Shown here: positions 34,401 through 43,483 of the stretch, piece after piece | Layout of the letters: every line of letters begins with the position of its first letter | How positions within the stretch are numbered: position 1 is the stretch's first letter | NCBI RefSeq assembly: GCF_046197875.1 | Contig: NZ_CP166991.1 | Span: 558,001 to 622,000, forward strand | Length of the DNA: 64,000 nt | Direction of reading: 5' to 3' | From: Methanobrevibacter_A acididurans | GTDB taxonomy: Archaea > Methanobacteriota > Methanobacteria > Methanobacteriales > Methanobacteriaceae | The notes under the pieces: model-generated | The model's database searches: none | Told to the model about the DNA's origin: nothing | Seen by the model: the letters and a program-made list of their open reading frames with translations, nothing else | Translations under genes and position numbers: made by a program

Positions 34401-35678
34401 TTATTTTTTATTAATTCTTACTTTAACACTGTCGCCGTGAGCAGCAAAACCTTCATAATCAGCTATTGGTAGGATTGTTTTACTTAATTCTTTTAAACCT
34501 TCAAGTGTTAATGTTTGTATTGTAGGTTTTTTAAGAAATGCTTCTGTGGATAAACCAGAATACATTCTTGCACCTTGGCCAGTAGGTAATACATGATTAG
34601 TTCCAGATCCATAATCTCCAGCTGCAACCGGGGAATATTTTCCAATAAATATACTTCCTGCATTGTTAATTTTACTTAATGTTTGTGTATCATTTTTAGT
34701 TGTTATTATTAAATGTTCAGGTGCATATTCATTTGTAAAATCAATTGCATCTTCTAAATTTTCAGTTAATAATATTTTTCCATATTTATTCAATGATTCT
34801 TTAATTATTTCACTTCTTACAGCTTCTTCTGCATATTTTTCAATTAATGGTTTAGTTTTTTCAGCCAATTCTTTACTTGGAGTTACAAAGAAACAAGAAG
34901 CATTAGGGTCGTGTTCTGCTTGTGATAGAATATCATATGCAATGTATTCTGGTATTGCAGTTTCATCTGCAAGTACTAATAATTCTGATGGTCCTGCAGG
35001 GAATTCTATATCTACTTCTCCATAGACTAATTTTTTTGCTGCAGTTACAAAAACATTTCCAGGTCCAACAATCTTTTCAACAGGTTTTATTGATTCTGTT
35101 CCATACGCCATTGCAGCTATTGCTTGTGCACCTCCTACTTTATAGATTTCATCTGCTCCTGCTATATCTGCTGCTACTAAAATAGCATCTAATATTTTAC
35201 CTTCTTTATTAGGAGGTGTGCAACAAATTATTCTTTTAACTCCTGCAATTTTTGCAGGTATTACAGTCATTAGTATACTTGATGGATAAGCTGCTCTTCC
35301 ACCGGGAATGTAACATCCTACACTATTTATAGGTCTTATTATTTGCCCTGCATTTATTCCAGGTTTAACTTCCATACTATATTCTTTTGGAATTTGTGCA
35401 GTGTGAAATTTTTTTATATTTTCTGTTGCTGATTTTAATGAATTTATTAAATTTTCATCTAAATTTTCATATGCTTGTTTAATTTCATTTTCTGTAACTT
35501 TTAAATCTTCTACAAATACTCCATCAAATTTTTCAGTATATTCCTTCACAGATTTATCTTTATTAATTTTAACATTATTTATAATGTCTGTTACTGTTTT
35601 TAATACTTGATTTACATCAGATTGTGATCTTTTAGTTAAAATTTTCACATCTTTTTTATCATATTTTGTAATTTCCAT
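34401..35678 (-). CDS. hisD: Histidinol dehydrogenase
   Basis: Last two oxidations of histidine synthesis, histidinol to histidine, Zn- and NAD-dependent. About 425 residues: R-P-I-N-S-V-G-C-Y-I-P-G-G near residue 115, G-G-A-Q-A-I-A-A-M-A-Y-G-T near residue 185, K-I-V-G-P-G-N-V-F, L-S-Q-A-E-H-D-P near residue 255, and E-H-L near 324, with H-V-L-P-T near 361. ATG at 35678 is preferred; an in-frame TTG lies four codons upstream. Other his genes in this window are hisI and the tRNA synthetase hisS, near 61 kb. Confidence 0.95.
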   Translation of the reverse strand: MEITKYDKKDVKILTKRSQSDVNQVLKTVTDIINNVKINKDKSVKEYTEKFDGVFVEDLKVTENEIKQAYENLDENLINSLKSATENIKKFHTAQIPKEYSMEVKPGINAGQIIRPINSVGCYIPGGRAAYPSSILMTVIPAKIAGVKRIICCTPPNKEGKILDAILVAADIAGADEIYKVGGAQAIAAMAYGTESIKPVEKIVGPGNVFVTAAKKLVYGEVDIEFPAGPSELLVLADETAIPEYIAYDILSQAEHDPNASCFFVTPSKELAEKTKPLIEKYAEEAVRSEIIKESLNKYGKILLTENLEDAIDFTNEYAPEHLIITTKNDTQTLSKINNAGSIFIGKYSPVAAGDYGSGTNHVLPTGQGARMYSGLSTEAFLKKPTIQTLTLEGLKELSKTILPIADYEGFAAHGDSVKVRINKK

Positions 35679-36070
35679 AATATTTTCCAATCCCTATTTT
35701 TTTTTGATTGATTATTTGATTTTATTATAATAATTATATATTATTAATTATTTTTTATAGTATATTAATAAATATTTATCTTTAAATTAAGAATTTTTTT
35801 AAAAAATAACCTTCTAATATATATACTTTTACTATTAGTTTAATATGATAAGGTTTATATATGATATTGGAAACTTTTAAATATCATTTCTTATAAATCT
35901 AAAATAGATAAAAGATTTTGATTAGAATTTGAATATATTATTTATCAAAAAATTATTCTAAATAAATAAAAAATAATACTAAAATTAAAAGTTTTTAATC
36001 TTTTTAACTATAAAAAAGATGTTTCAAACTCAAAAATTTAAAGAAAAAATATTATAAAAGGGTTAAATGT
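35679..36070. other. A+T-rich gap upstream of hisD and the UPF0058 gene
   Basis: No ORF or RNA gene is supported. The first 20 nt are the hisD leader. The rest is nearly pure A/T with several TATA-like stretches (for example AATATATATAC near 35816 and GGTTTATATATG near 35852) and a loose GATATT...AATATC inverted repeat near 35862-35884. Promoters for both flanking genes must lie here. Confidence 0.5.
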
Positions 36071-36370
36071 ATGTATAAAGATGAAATGATTCAATTACAT
36101 CAATTTTTAGTATATGTATTAAAATATTTAGACACTGACGAAAGGGTTCATGAAAATTGTGCAGAATACCTTGCTCTTAAGATTAGTCCTCATCATATTC
36201 ATAAAACTAAAGCAGAACATAAACATGCTATTTTTGTTTTATGTAACATAATAGGTGAAGTAATTTTAGAAAAAGATCCAGATACAATACCTCCAAATGT
36301 ATCAAATGCACTTCAAGATCTTGTAAGAAGATCAAGAAAAGAGTTAATGGCTCAAGAATTAAGTAAATAA
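36071..36370 (+). CDS. UPF0058 family protein
   Basis: 99-residue conserved archaeal protein of the UPF0058 family, recognisable by K-D-E-M-I-Q-L-H-Q-F-L-V-Y at the start, Y-L-A-L-K-I-S-P-H-H-I-H-K-T-K in the middle and the basic Q-D-L-V-R-R-S-R-K-E-L near the end. Several histidines in a row (P-H-H-I-H, E-H-K-H) may bind metal or nucleic acid; that is a guess. All alpha-helical by appearance. ATG start after AGGGTT. It stands alone between hisD and cpgS, with long A+T-rich spacers on both sides. Confidence 0.85.
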   Translation: MYKDEMIQLHQFLVYVLKYLDTDERVHENCAEYLALKISPHHIHKTKAEHKHAIFVLCNIIGEVILEKDPDTIPPNVSNALQDLVRRSRKELMAQELSK

Positions 36371-36574
36371 TTTTTAATTATTATTTATTTATAAATCCTT
36401 TTTTTAAAATTTACTAAATTATTTATTATTAAATTACTATTTTTTCAGGTTAAAGAATATTATAAAAATCTTGTTTTTCAAATTTTTATATGAGTTATAC
36501 AAAAATTTTAATAATTATATTGTTTATATAAATTATTATTTAAAAAAAAATTTTCTTTATGGATTTGATTGAAA

Positions 36575-37951
36575 ATGTCTCTTAATAAAATGGTATGTTT
36601 AGTAGATGGAGAACATTACCTTCCAGTTACTAAATCTGCTATTGATACCCTAAACAATTTGGAACATATAGATGTAGTAGCCGTAATCTTTATTGGCGGA
36701 ACAGAGAAACTTAAAACAGATAATGCTGATTTATACTCTGAAATGATGGGTTTACCGGTTCATTTTGGTGAAAATAAAAGTGAGATTCCATATAATTTGA
36801 TAACTGAAATAATAAGAAAATATCATGCTGATTCTGTTATGGATTTAAGTGATGAACCTGTATTGGATTATACTAAACGTTTTAATATAGCTTCTAGAAT
36901 TCTTGCTGAAGGAATACCTTATGAAGGTCCTGATTTTAAATTTGAACCTATAACACAATATGAAGTATGTGAAAAACCATGCCTTAAAATTTTAGGAACA
37001 GGTAAACGTATTGGTAAAACTGCAGTTTCAGGATATTTATCAAGGTTAATAGATAAATTAGGTTATGAACCATGTGTTGTTGCAATGGGTAGGGGAGGTC
37101 CTGAAGAACCAGAAGTTGTTCATGGGGATACATTTGAAATAACACCTGAATTTTTGATTGAACAATCAGAAAAGGGTGTTCATGCTGCAAGTGATCATTG
37201 GGAAGATGCTTTAATGAGTCGTATACTCACTATTGGTTGTCGCCGATGTGGTGGAGGTATGGCTGGAGAAGTATTCTTAACTAATATGAAAAAAGGTGCT
37301 CAAATAGCTAACAGTGTTGAGAATAAATTTGTTATTTTTGAGGGTAGTGGAGCAGCTATACCTCCTATAAAAACAAATAAGAACATTGTTCTTATTGGTG
37401 CTAATCAACCTTTAATGAATATTAAAAACTTTTTTGGTCCTTTCCGTATAAATTTAGCAGATTTAATTATTTTAACAATGTGTGAAGAACCTATGGCTTC
37501 ACATGATAAAATTAAAGAAATAGAAAATTTCATTTCAGAAATTAATCCTAACTCTAAAATTATATCAACAGTATTTCGCCCTAAACCTTTAGGTGATATA
37601 AAAGGTAAAAAAGTACTATTTGCAACTACAGCTCCAAGTAGTGTTAAAGATGTTTTGGTTTCATATTTAGAAAAAGAATATTCTTGTGAAGTTGTTGCTA
37701 CAACACCATATCTTTCAAATAGGCCCTTATTACAAAAGGATATTCAGAAAAATATAAATAATGTGGATGTTATGTTAACTGAGTTAAAAGCTGCCGCTGT
37801 TGATGTAGCAACTAAAGATTCATTAGATGCAGGTTTAGAAGTTATCTATTGTGATAATATTCCATTACCAATAAGTTCTAATTATCCAAATTTATCTGAA
37901 AGTATCATTGAAATTGTTGATGGTGCAATAGATGATTTTCATCAAAATTAA
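36575..37951 (+). CDS. cpgS: Cyclic 2,3-diphosphoglycerate synthetase
   Basis: Makes the osmolyte/thermoprotectant cyclic 2,3-diphosphoglycerate from 2,3-DPG and ATP, in the cytoplasm of Methanobacteria and relatives. About 458 residues: V-C-L-V-D-G-E-H-Y-L-P-V near the start, the nucleotide loop I-L-G-T-G-K-R-I-G-K-T-A near residue 140, A-M-G-R-G-G-P-E-E-P near 170, and I-G-C-R-R-C-G-G-G near 222. The start may be TTG 36569 or ATG 36575. The product is usual in thermophiles but also present as a phosphate store in mesophiles. A sensor kinase follows 27 nt downstream. Confidence 0.9.
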   Translation: MSLNKMVCLVDGEHYLPVTKSAIDTLNNLEHIDVVAVIFIGGTEKLKTDNADLYSEMMGLPVHFGENKSEIPYNLITEIIRKYHADSVMDLSDEPVLDYTKRFNIASRILAEGIPYEGPDFKFEPITQYEVCEKPCLKILGTGKRIGKTAVSGYLSRLIDKLGYEPCVVAMGRGGPEEPEVVHGDTFEITPEFLIEQSEKGVHAASDHWEDALMSRILTIGCRRCGGGMAGEVFLTNMKKGAQIANSVENKFVIFEGSGAAIPPIKTNKNIVLIGANQPLMNIKNFFGPFRINLADLIILTMCEEPMASHDKIKEIENFISEINPNSKIISTVFRPKPLGDIKGKKVLFATTAPSSVKDVLVSYLEKEYSCEVVATTPYLSNRPLLQKDIQKNINNVDVMLTELKAAAVDVATKDSLDAGLEVIYCDNIPLPISSNYPNLSESIIEIVDGAIDDFHQN

Positions 37952-37978
37952 TTTTAAATTTTAAGGAGATTCTAATTT

Positions 37979-39100
37979 TTGTTTGAAATAAAATGTAAAC
38001 ATATGGAGACTGGGGAAGTTAAAATTGTTACTTTTGATAAAATATCTGAGGTTATATCTGATTATGAACCTATATGTGAAATTCCTGAACCTAAGTTTTT
38101 GGAAATAAATAATTCTTTAGATTATAATTTTCTTCCATTAAAACTATTTGATAAATTAAATTTTCATATACATATTTTAGTACCTATTGATAATGATGAA
38201 GACTTTTTTTTCCAATATGTGGATAATGATGATTTTTCTAATGTTGTTAAAAACAAGGGCAGTTATTTAGGTTGTAAATTTTCAGATGTTTATCGTAATC
38301 TTAAAGATTTAGGTATTTTGGGAATTTTACAAAATGTTTATGAGGATGGTAAAACTAGGGAGACTCAGATTAAAGTTTATAAGGATAATCATTTGATTTT
38401 TTATTTAGAATCTGTATTTGTTATGTATGCTGATAAGATTTATAATTTTTCTCAACCTAAAACTGATGATTATTTAAATAGTATTCAGCTTGAAAAGACT
38501 GTTTCTGATAATGAGAGGCTTTTAAAAGAATTACAAGATAGAGTTCGTAATAATCTTCAATTAATTCGTAGTTTTATTGATCTTGAAATTATGAATAATC
38601 CAGGTTCTCCAGAAATGACTCTTAAAAAGACTAGTGCTCGTATTTCTGCTTTGAGTATTGTTCATCAAGAAATTTACAATAGTGACAATCCTCTTTATTT
38701 ATCTAATGCTAATTTTATTGAGATTATATTAACTAATTTATTAAATGATTTTCAGTCTAGTAATATTTCATTGGATTTAGATTTTGCTAAGGTTATTTAT
38801 GTTGGCATGGATCAAGCTATTTTGTTAAGTTTAATTGTTAATGAATTATGTACTAATACTATTAATCATGCTTATCCAAATGGTGAAACTGGTATTTTGC
38901 ATGTTAAACTTTATAATGATGATTCTGATTCTATTGTTTTGGAATTTTTTGATGAAGGTGTTGGTTTACCTAGTGATGTTGATGTTGGTTCTTTTGATAA
39001 TTTAGGTTTTACTATTGTTAAGAGTTTAGTTGGTCAATTGAATGGTAATGTTAATGTTATGGATTTAGATAAAGGTTTTGGGCTTTTTATTAAATTTTAA
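37979..39100 (+). CDS. HisKA_2-type sensor kinase without the phosphoacceptor histidine
   Basis: 373 residues: an N-terminal PAS-like sensor part (1-165), a dimerisation box, then a HATPase_c domain with N-E-L-C-T-N-T-I-N-H (N box), F-F-D-E-G-V-G-L-P (G1) and L-G-F-T-I-V (G2). In HisKA_2 kinases the box reads E-x-H-x-R-V-K-N-N-L-Q; here it is E-L-Q186-D-R-V-R-N-N-L-Q, so the phosphorylated His is Gln. ATP binding looks intact. It may be a pseudokinase that partners another kinase, such as the related protein at 53833, which keeps its His. No transmembrane segment. TTG start after AAGGAGAT; downstream of cpgS by 27 nt. Confidence 0.82.
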   Translation: MFEIKCKHMETGEVKIVTFDKISEVISDYEPICEIPEPKFLEINNSLDYNFLPLKLFDKLNFHIHILVPIDNDEDFFFQYVDNDDFSNVVKNKGSYLGCKFSDVYRNLKDLGILGILQNVYEDGKTRETQIKVYKDNHLIFYLESVFVMYADKIYNFSQPKTDDYLNSIQLEKTVSDNERLLKELQDRVRNNLQLIRSFIDLEIMNNPGSPEMTLKKTSARISALSIVHQEIYNSDNPLYLSNANFIEIILTNLLNDFQSSNISLDLDFAKVIYVGMDQAILLSLIVNELCTNTINHAYPNGETGILHVKLYNDDSDSIVLEFFDEGVGLPSDVDVGSFDNLGFTIVKSLVGQLNGNVNVMDLDKGFGLFIKF

Positions 39101-39132
39101 TTTTTTTCTTTTTTTACAAACATTTATATGTT

Positions 39133-39146
39133 AGTAAGTACTTACT
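39133..39146 (+). promoter_or_regulatory. Palindromic operator of the TetR regulator
   Basis: The perfect palindrome AGTAAGTACTTACT sits between a TATA-like element (TTTATATG, 39123-39130) and the ATG at 39153. With the start of transcription expected about 25 bp after the TATA centre, the mRNA would begin at or next to the ATG, so it is probably leaderless and the palindrome covers the promoter. Autorepression by the TetR protein is the simple reading. Confidence 0.65.
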
Positions 39147-39152
39147 TACATT

Positions 39153-39740
39153 ATGGAAGTTGATGATACATCACTAAAAATAATAGATGCTACAATTCAA
39201 GTCTTAAATGAAGAAGGATTAAGTGGCACAACAACAATGAAAATAGCTAAAAAAGCAAAAGTCAGTGAAGTAACTATCTTTAGAAAATTTAAAAACAAAA
39301 ATAATTTAATTGCTAAATCTAAAGAAGCTTACCTTCAAAGATTCTTAGAAAAAACAGATAATCTATTTAGTATAGACCCAAACTTGGATTTAAGGGATTA
39401 TATTAAACAGTTATGGATTGAATCCAAGAAAATGTTTGAAGACGAAATGAATCTTATAAAAATAAGTTTTGAAGAAATCAATGTTGAAGTATTACACCGA
39501 AAAGCATTAGCACAATTTTCTGAAAAAATAATTAATAATTTAACTAAAATATTCCAAAATCAAATAAACAAAGGAAAAATAAGAAAAATTAATCCTAAAA
39601 TGGCTGCTGTAAATATTTATAGTGTAATGTTTGAATCATTAGTTTTATTGAAAGTTTATGGTGTTCATTTAGACCAATCTGAAGATAGTTATGTGGAAGA
39701 CTTCCTAAATATATTCCTAAATGGGATTTCAATAAATTAA
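39153..39740 (+). CDS. TetR-family transcriptional regulator
   Basis: 195 residues with an N-terminal TetR DNA-binding domain: I-I-D-A-T-I-Q-V-L-N-E-E-G near residue 9, G-T-T-T-M-K-I-A-K-K-A-K-V-S near 24 and V-T-I-F-R-K-F-K-N-K near 40 (helix-turn-helix). The C-terminal ligand-binding part is helical and variable, so no ligand can be named. There is no ribosome site before the ATG, which fits a leaderless message. The palindrome just upstream is its likely operator and the YhgE/Pip-type permease 59 nt downstream its likely target. Confidence 0.92.
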   Translation: MEVDDTSLKIIDATIQVLNEEGLSGTTTMKIAKKAKVSEVTIFRKFKNKNNLIAKSKEAYLQRFLEKTDNLFSIDPNLDLRDYIKQLWIESKKMFEDEMNLIKISFEEINVEVLHRKALAQFSEKIINNLTKIFQNQINKGKIRKINPKMAAVNIYSVMFESLVLLKVYGVHLDQSEDSYVEDFLNIFLNGISIN

Positions 39741-39799
39741 ATTAACCTTAAATAAATTTCACAAATAAAAATAGTTTTTTAGGGGGAGTTAGTAGTAAA

Positions 39800-41062
39800 A
39801 TGTTAAATAATATATGGAAAATCATAAAAAATGATGCAAAAAATTCATTAAAAAATCCTGTAATTATTATTGTTATAATTGCAATTATAATTTTACCTTC
39901 TCTTTATGCAGTATTAAACGTTCAAGCATGTTGGGATCCTTATGGTAAAACTGGTAATATGGATTTCGCTGTAGTAAACTTAGATGATGGTTCAACATAT
40001 AATGGTATATCTCAAAATTTTGGGAATGATTTAGTAAATGAGTTAAAAGATAATAATCAATTTAATTGGCAATTTACTAATGAAACTGATGCAAGAGATG
40101 GTGTGACCAGTGGAAAGTATTATGCTGCGATAATTGTTCCAGATAATTTTACGGAGAGCGTTCTAAGTATCACTAGTCAAAATCCACAACCCTCTAGTTT
40201 AGAATATCTTGTTAATGAGAAAATTAGTCCTGTTGGTAGTCGTATGACTGATTCAGGTGCTAAGGAAATTCAAACAAATCTTAATAATATGATTAGTCAA
40301 ACAGTAGGTAATCAAGCTTTAACACAAGTTGCTACAGTTGGTGCTAGTTTACCTGTCCAAACATCATTAAGTAAACTTTCAGCAGTTAATGAGTCTGGAG
40401 CAAATAATTATTTCTATAGTCCTGTGAGTATTGATAGAAAAGCAGTTTATCCAGTTGATAATTATGGTTCTAGTGTTGCCCCATTTTATATTTCTTTAGC
40501 TTTATGGCTTGGAGCAATTATGTCAGGTGTTATTCTTAAAACTAGATATAATGATCCAATATATAAACCAGTAGAAATGTACTTTGGACGGATGGTTTTA
40601 TATATTGTAATAGGATTGTTACAAGCAATTGTAACTGCTTCCGGATGTCTATTAGTTGGAATGGAAGTTGCAAATCCGTTATTATTTGTTTTAACGGTTC
40701 TGTTTGGATCAATTGTTTGTACGACTATAGTTTATTCATTAATCAGTTTATTTGATAATGGAGGTAAAGCATTAGCTATTATTATATTAGTGCTCCAAAT
40801 ATCAGGTACTGGTGGTATGTACCCAATTCAAATTATGGCTTCATTCTTTGGAATGGCACATAATTATTTACCTATGACTTATTGTATTGATGCAATAAGA
40901 GAGGTCATGCTTGGTATGTATTGGCCTAACTTTACAGCTGCAATGCTTAAATTAATTGTTTATCCACTTATAACATTTATTGTTAGTGTTTTAATTAAAT
41001 TTAAGTTTGATGGTACAGTAAAAGGATTTGTAGATAAACTTCATGATAGTGGATTAGCTTAA
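39800..41062 (+). CDS. YhgE/Pip-type ABC-2 membrane protein (short form)
   Basis: 420 residues: one N-terminal helix (V-I-I-I-V-I-I-A-I-I-I-L-P-S-L-Y-A-V), an outer domain with N-V-Q-A-C-W-D-P-Y-G-K-T-G-N and D-F-A-V-V-N-L-D-D-G typical of the YhgE/Pip family, and five or six membrane helices from about residue 230. Full-length YhgE/Pip proteins have a long coiled-coil domain outside; here it is nearly absent, leaving the two ends. Such proteins are related to ABC-2 export permeases and to secretion of toxins or drugs in bacteria; no ATPase gene is next to it. Start preceded by AGGGGGAG. Likely regulated by the TetR protein upstream. Confidence 0.85.
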   Translation: MLNNIWKIIKNDAKNSLKNPVIIIVIIAIIILPSLYAVLNVQACWDPYGKTGNMDFAVVNLDDGSTYNGISQNFGNDLVNELKDNNQFNWQFTNETDARDGVTSGKYYAAIIVPDNFTESVLSITSQNPQPSSLEYLVNEKISPVGSRMTDSGAKEIQTNLNNMISQTVGNQALTQVATVGASLPVQTSLSKLSAVNESGANNYFYSPVSIDRKAVYPVDNYGSSVAPFYISLALWLGAIMSGVILKTRYNDPIYKPVEMYFGRMVLYIVIGLLQAIVTASGCLLVGMEVANPLLFVLTVLFGSIVCTTIVYSLISLFDNGGKALAIIILVLQISGTGGMYPIQIMASFFGMAHNYLPMTYCIDAIREVMLGMYWPNFTAAMLKLIVYPLITFIVSVLIKFKFDGTVKGFVDKLHDSGLA

Positions 41063-41077
41063 ATCCACTATTTTTAA
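41046..41077 (+). terminator. Terminator of the TetR-permease transcript
   Basis: ATAGTGGATT (41046-41055) pairs perfectly with AATCCACTAT (41062-41071) around AGCTTA, followed by a T-rich tract. It overlaps the stop codon and lies 15-20 nt from the moaE stop on the other strand. Confidence 0.75.
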
Positions 41078-41091
41078 TTTTTTTAATTTTT

Positions 41092-41529
41092 TTATCCGCC
41101 TGCAAGGATTATTTTTTTCCCTTGGCTGCTTATTTCTTCTTTTTTAAAGCCTAAGTCATGTTTTACTTTTTCTATTACTTCACTCATAGCTTTTAATGTT
41201 TCACCTCTATGAGGTCCAAGTACTGCAACTAAAAATAATGGATCGCCGGTGTAAAATTCTCCTATATAATGCACGAGGTTTATTTGGAATACTCCATATT
41301 TAATTTTTGCAGCTTCTGCTATTTGTTCCATTTCTTTTTCTGCTTTTTGTTTATCTTGAATTGTTTGTATGAGTTTTTCAACAGTTTTATTTTCTTCATT
41401 ACCCCTTACAAATCCTTCAAATGTGAATATTGCTCCACTATCATCTACTTTTGGGTTTTTCTTTAAATCATCTACTAAATCTTTTGTTTCAATGTAATCG
41501 TCATCTTTTGGGATTATTTTTATTATCAT
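41092..41529 (-). CDS. moaE: Molybdopterin synthase catalytic subunit (MoaE)
   Basis: Adds the dithiolene sulfurs to precursor Z together with MoaD, for the pterin of formylmethanofuran and formate dehydrogenases. About 145 residues: S-G-A-I-F-T-F-E-G-F-V-R-G near residue 30 (conserved Arg), G-P-H-R-G-E-T-L-K-A near residue 108 for the usual H-R-x-x-A-F, and K-x-x-L-G-F-K-K-E-E near residue 124 with the two catalytic lysines. GGTGA lies between the upstream GTG and the ATG at 41529, which is therefore the start. No other moa gene is in the window. Confidence 0.85.
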   Translation of the reverse strand: MIIKIIPKDDDYIETKDLVDDLKKNPKVDDSGAIFTFEGFVRGNEENKTVEKLIQTIQDKQKAEKEMEQIAEAAKIKYGVFQINLVHYIGEFYTGDPLFLVAVLGPHRGETLKAMSEVIEKVKHDLGFKKEEISSQGKKIILAGG

Positions 41530-41652
41530 AATTTTCACCATATTATATATTAATATAATTTTTATTAACTATTGTTATATATTTTTGTTTTTTATAACTA
41601 CATTTAAACTTATTTGAAAAAAATTTATAAACTTAGAAAAAATATGTTAAAT

Positions 41653-42201
41653 TTATTCTCTTTTTTTAAGATCACTAACTTCTTTTTTAGAAAGATCTTT
41701 TAATCGTTGGATACCATCAACTTCAGACACAATATCTACAGTGGCTTGAGGCACTAAACTTTCCCAATTTTCATCATGTAACATTCGATATCTAACTTCA
41801 GTTCCAGATAATTCTTCACGGTTAAACAAAGGTGGACGAGTAACATCATAACCTTCCTCTCTGAATAACCTATCAACTAAAGGATTACCTGTAAAAACTT
41901 TACTAAAAGGAGGAGTCATCATTTTAACATGAGCCGGCCAAACAGCATTTAATTGAATATCTTCCATAGGTATAATATAATAATGTCTATGTTTAATACT
42001 ATTTTCAGATAATGCTTGAGTAAGCATCATAACACGTTCACCAGCAGTAAATGGATCTTTAAGAGTATGGGATAATTGAGCACTACCAATACCAATAATA
42101 ATTTCATCTACATCTTTTAAAGTTTCTTTAATTACTTGTATATGGCCATTATGAACGGGTTGCATACGACCAATAAGTAACCCTCTTTTCTTTTCTATCA
42201 T
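41653..42201 (-). CDS. nadM: Nicotinamide-nucleotide adenylyltransferase (archaeal NadM)
   Basis: Joins NMN (or nicotinate mononucleotide) to AMP, the central step of NAD synthesis. 182 residues with the nucleotidyltransferase motif G-R-M-Q-P-V-H-N-G-H near residue 11, a P-F-T-A-G-E-R segment near residue 50, and L-S-G-T-E-V-R-Y-R-M near residue 131, which is the I-S-G-T-x-x-R motif with Leu. The short C-terminal tail is Lys-rich. Divergent from cofH at 42335. Confidence 0.94.
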   Translation of the reverse strand: MIEKKRGLLIGRMQPVHNGHIQVIKETLKDVDEIIIGIGSAQLSHTLKDPFTAGERVMMLTQALSENSIKHRHYYIIPMEDIQLNAVWPAHVKMMTPPFSKVFTGNPLVDRLFREEGYDVTRPPLFNREELSGTEVRYRMLHDENWESLVPQATVDIVSEVDGIQRLKDLSKKEVSDLKKRE

Positions 42202-42334
42202 TACTATTTATTCTTATAAAAACATCTTATTAAATTTAACTAAAAAAAATAATTTTTTAAATCATTTTAAAAAATATTCAAACACATACTTATAATAGAA
42301 AGCTTTTTATTAAAGATTATTTATAATCCTAAAT

Positions 42335-43459
42335 ATGAAATTTGATTTAGAACTTAATGATAAGACTAAAAAAATATTGGACAATGCTATAGATGAACCA
42401 ATTAGTGTTGATGAAGCTAACTATTTAATTAATGTTCAGGGTCAAGATTTATTTGGATTATTAGCCGCAGCAGATAAAGTTCGTGAAAATGTTGTAGGAA
42501 ATAAAGTTACTTTTATAAATAATTGTAATTTAAATTTTACAAATGTTTGTAAAGTACTGTGTGGTTTCTGTGCCTTTGGAAAAAGTAGAAACGATCCAGA
42601 AGCATATATTTTAACAGATGAAGAAATAATTCAAAAAGCAGATAGTGCTGTTAAAACTGGAGCTCATGAATTCACATTAATGGGGGGAGTTCTTCCAGAA
42701 GCAGATATAGATTATTATGAACATCTACTAAAACTATTAAAAGATCATTATCCTAATACTATGATTCATGGATTTTCACCTACAATGATTTATGATGCTG
42801 CACAAGTATCTGAAATGGATATTAAAGAAGCATTTCAAGTTCTTAAAAAAGCGGGTTTAGATTCATTACCTGGAACTGCTGCAGAAATTTTAACTGATCG
42901 TGCACGTAAAATAATTTGTCCGAAAAAGGTAACTACTCAACAATGGATAGATATTGTTGAAACTGCTCAAAAAGTTGGAATACCCGGTTCTGCAACTATG
43001 ATGTATGGACATATTGAAACAATTGAAGAACGTGTTAAAACCATGGATATCTTAAGACAAATACAATCTAAAACTCATGGATTTACTGAATTTATTCCAA
43101 TGACTTTTATGTATGAACATTCTCCAATCTTCCTTGAAGGACAAGAAAATTTAGGAGCTACTGGAACTGAAGATTTGAAATTATATGCAGTTTCCCGTTT
43201 AATGTATCATGATTTAATACCTAATATTCAAGTAAGTTGGGTTAAAATGGGTTTTCGTTTTGCACAAGTATCTTTAATGGCAGGAGCCAATGATTTAGGT
43301 GGAACATTAGGTGGAGATGAATTATCTGCTGCTAGTGGAGCACCTGACGGTTTTGAAACAAATATTCAAAATCTTGAAAGGTTAGCTAAAAATATTGGTA
43401 GAGATCCTGTTGAGAGAAACACAAAATATACTGAGTTTTATCCAATAAATTCAGAATAA
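42335..43459 (+). CDS. cofH: CofH, FO synthase subunit 2 (radical SAM)
   Basis: Radical SAM enzyme that joins 5-amino-6-ribitylaminouracil and tyrosine on the way to the F420 chromophore. 374 residues; the cluster motif is C72-K-V-L-C76-G-F-C79, the C-x3-C-x2-C form, followed by a TIM barrel with F-T-L-M-G-G-V near residue 112 and G-L-D-S-L-P-G-T-A-A-E-I near residue 174. It ends with N-L-G-A-T-G-T-E-D and D-L-G-G-T-L-G-G-D-E, usual in CofH. CofG is not in the window. A small unknown gene follows 24 nt later. The uracil substrate comes from the ArfC pathway. Confidence 0.94.
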   Translation: MKFDLELNDKTKKILDNAIDEPISVDEANYLINVQGQDLFGLLAAADKVRENVVGNKVTFINNCNLNFTNVCKVLCGFCAFGKSRNDPEAYILTDEEIIQKADSAVKTGAHEFTLMGGVLPEADIDYYEHLLKLLKDHYPNTMIHGFSPTMIYDAAQVSEMDIKEAFQVLKKAGLDSLPGTAAEILTDRARKIICPKKVTTQQWIDIVETAQKVGIPGSATMMYGHIETIEERVKTMDILRQIQSKTHGFTEFIPMTFMYEHSPIFLEGQENLGATGTEDLKLYAVSRLMYHDLIPNIQVSWVKMGFRFAQVSLMAGANDLGGTLGGDELSAASGAPDGFETNIQNLERLAKNIGRDPVERNTKYTEFYPINSE

Positions 43460-43483
43460 AACATTTTTTTTTAAACTTTTTTT

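Noticed and set aside
35862..35884. GATATT...AATATC inverted repeat in the hisD-UPF0058 gap as an operator
   Set aside because: Six A/T-rich pairs with a 11-nt centre are expected often by chance in this sequence.
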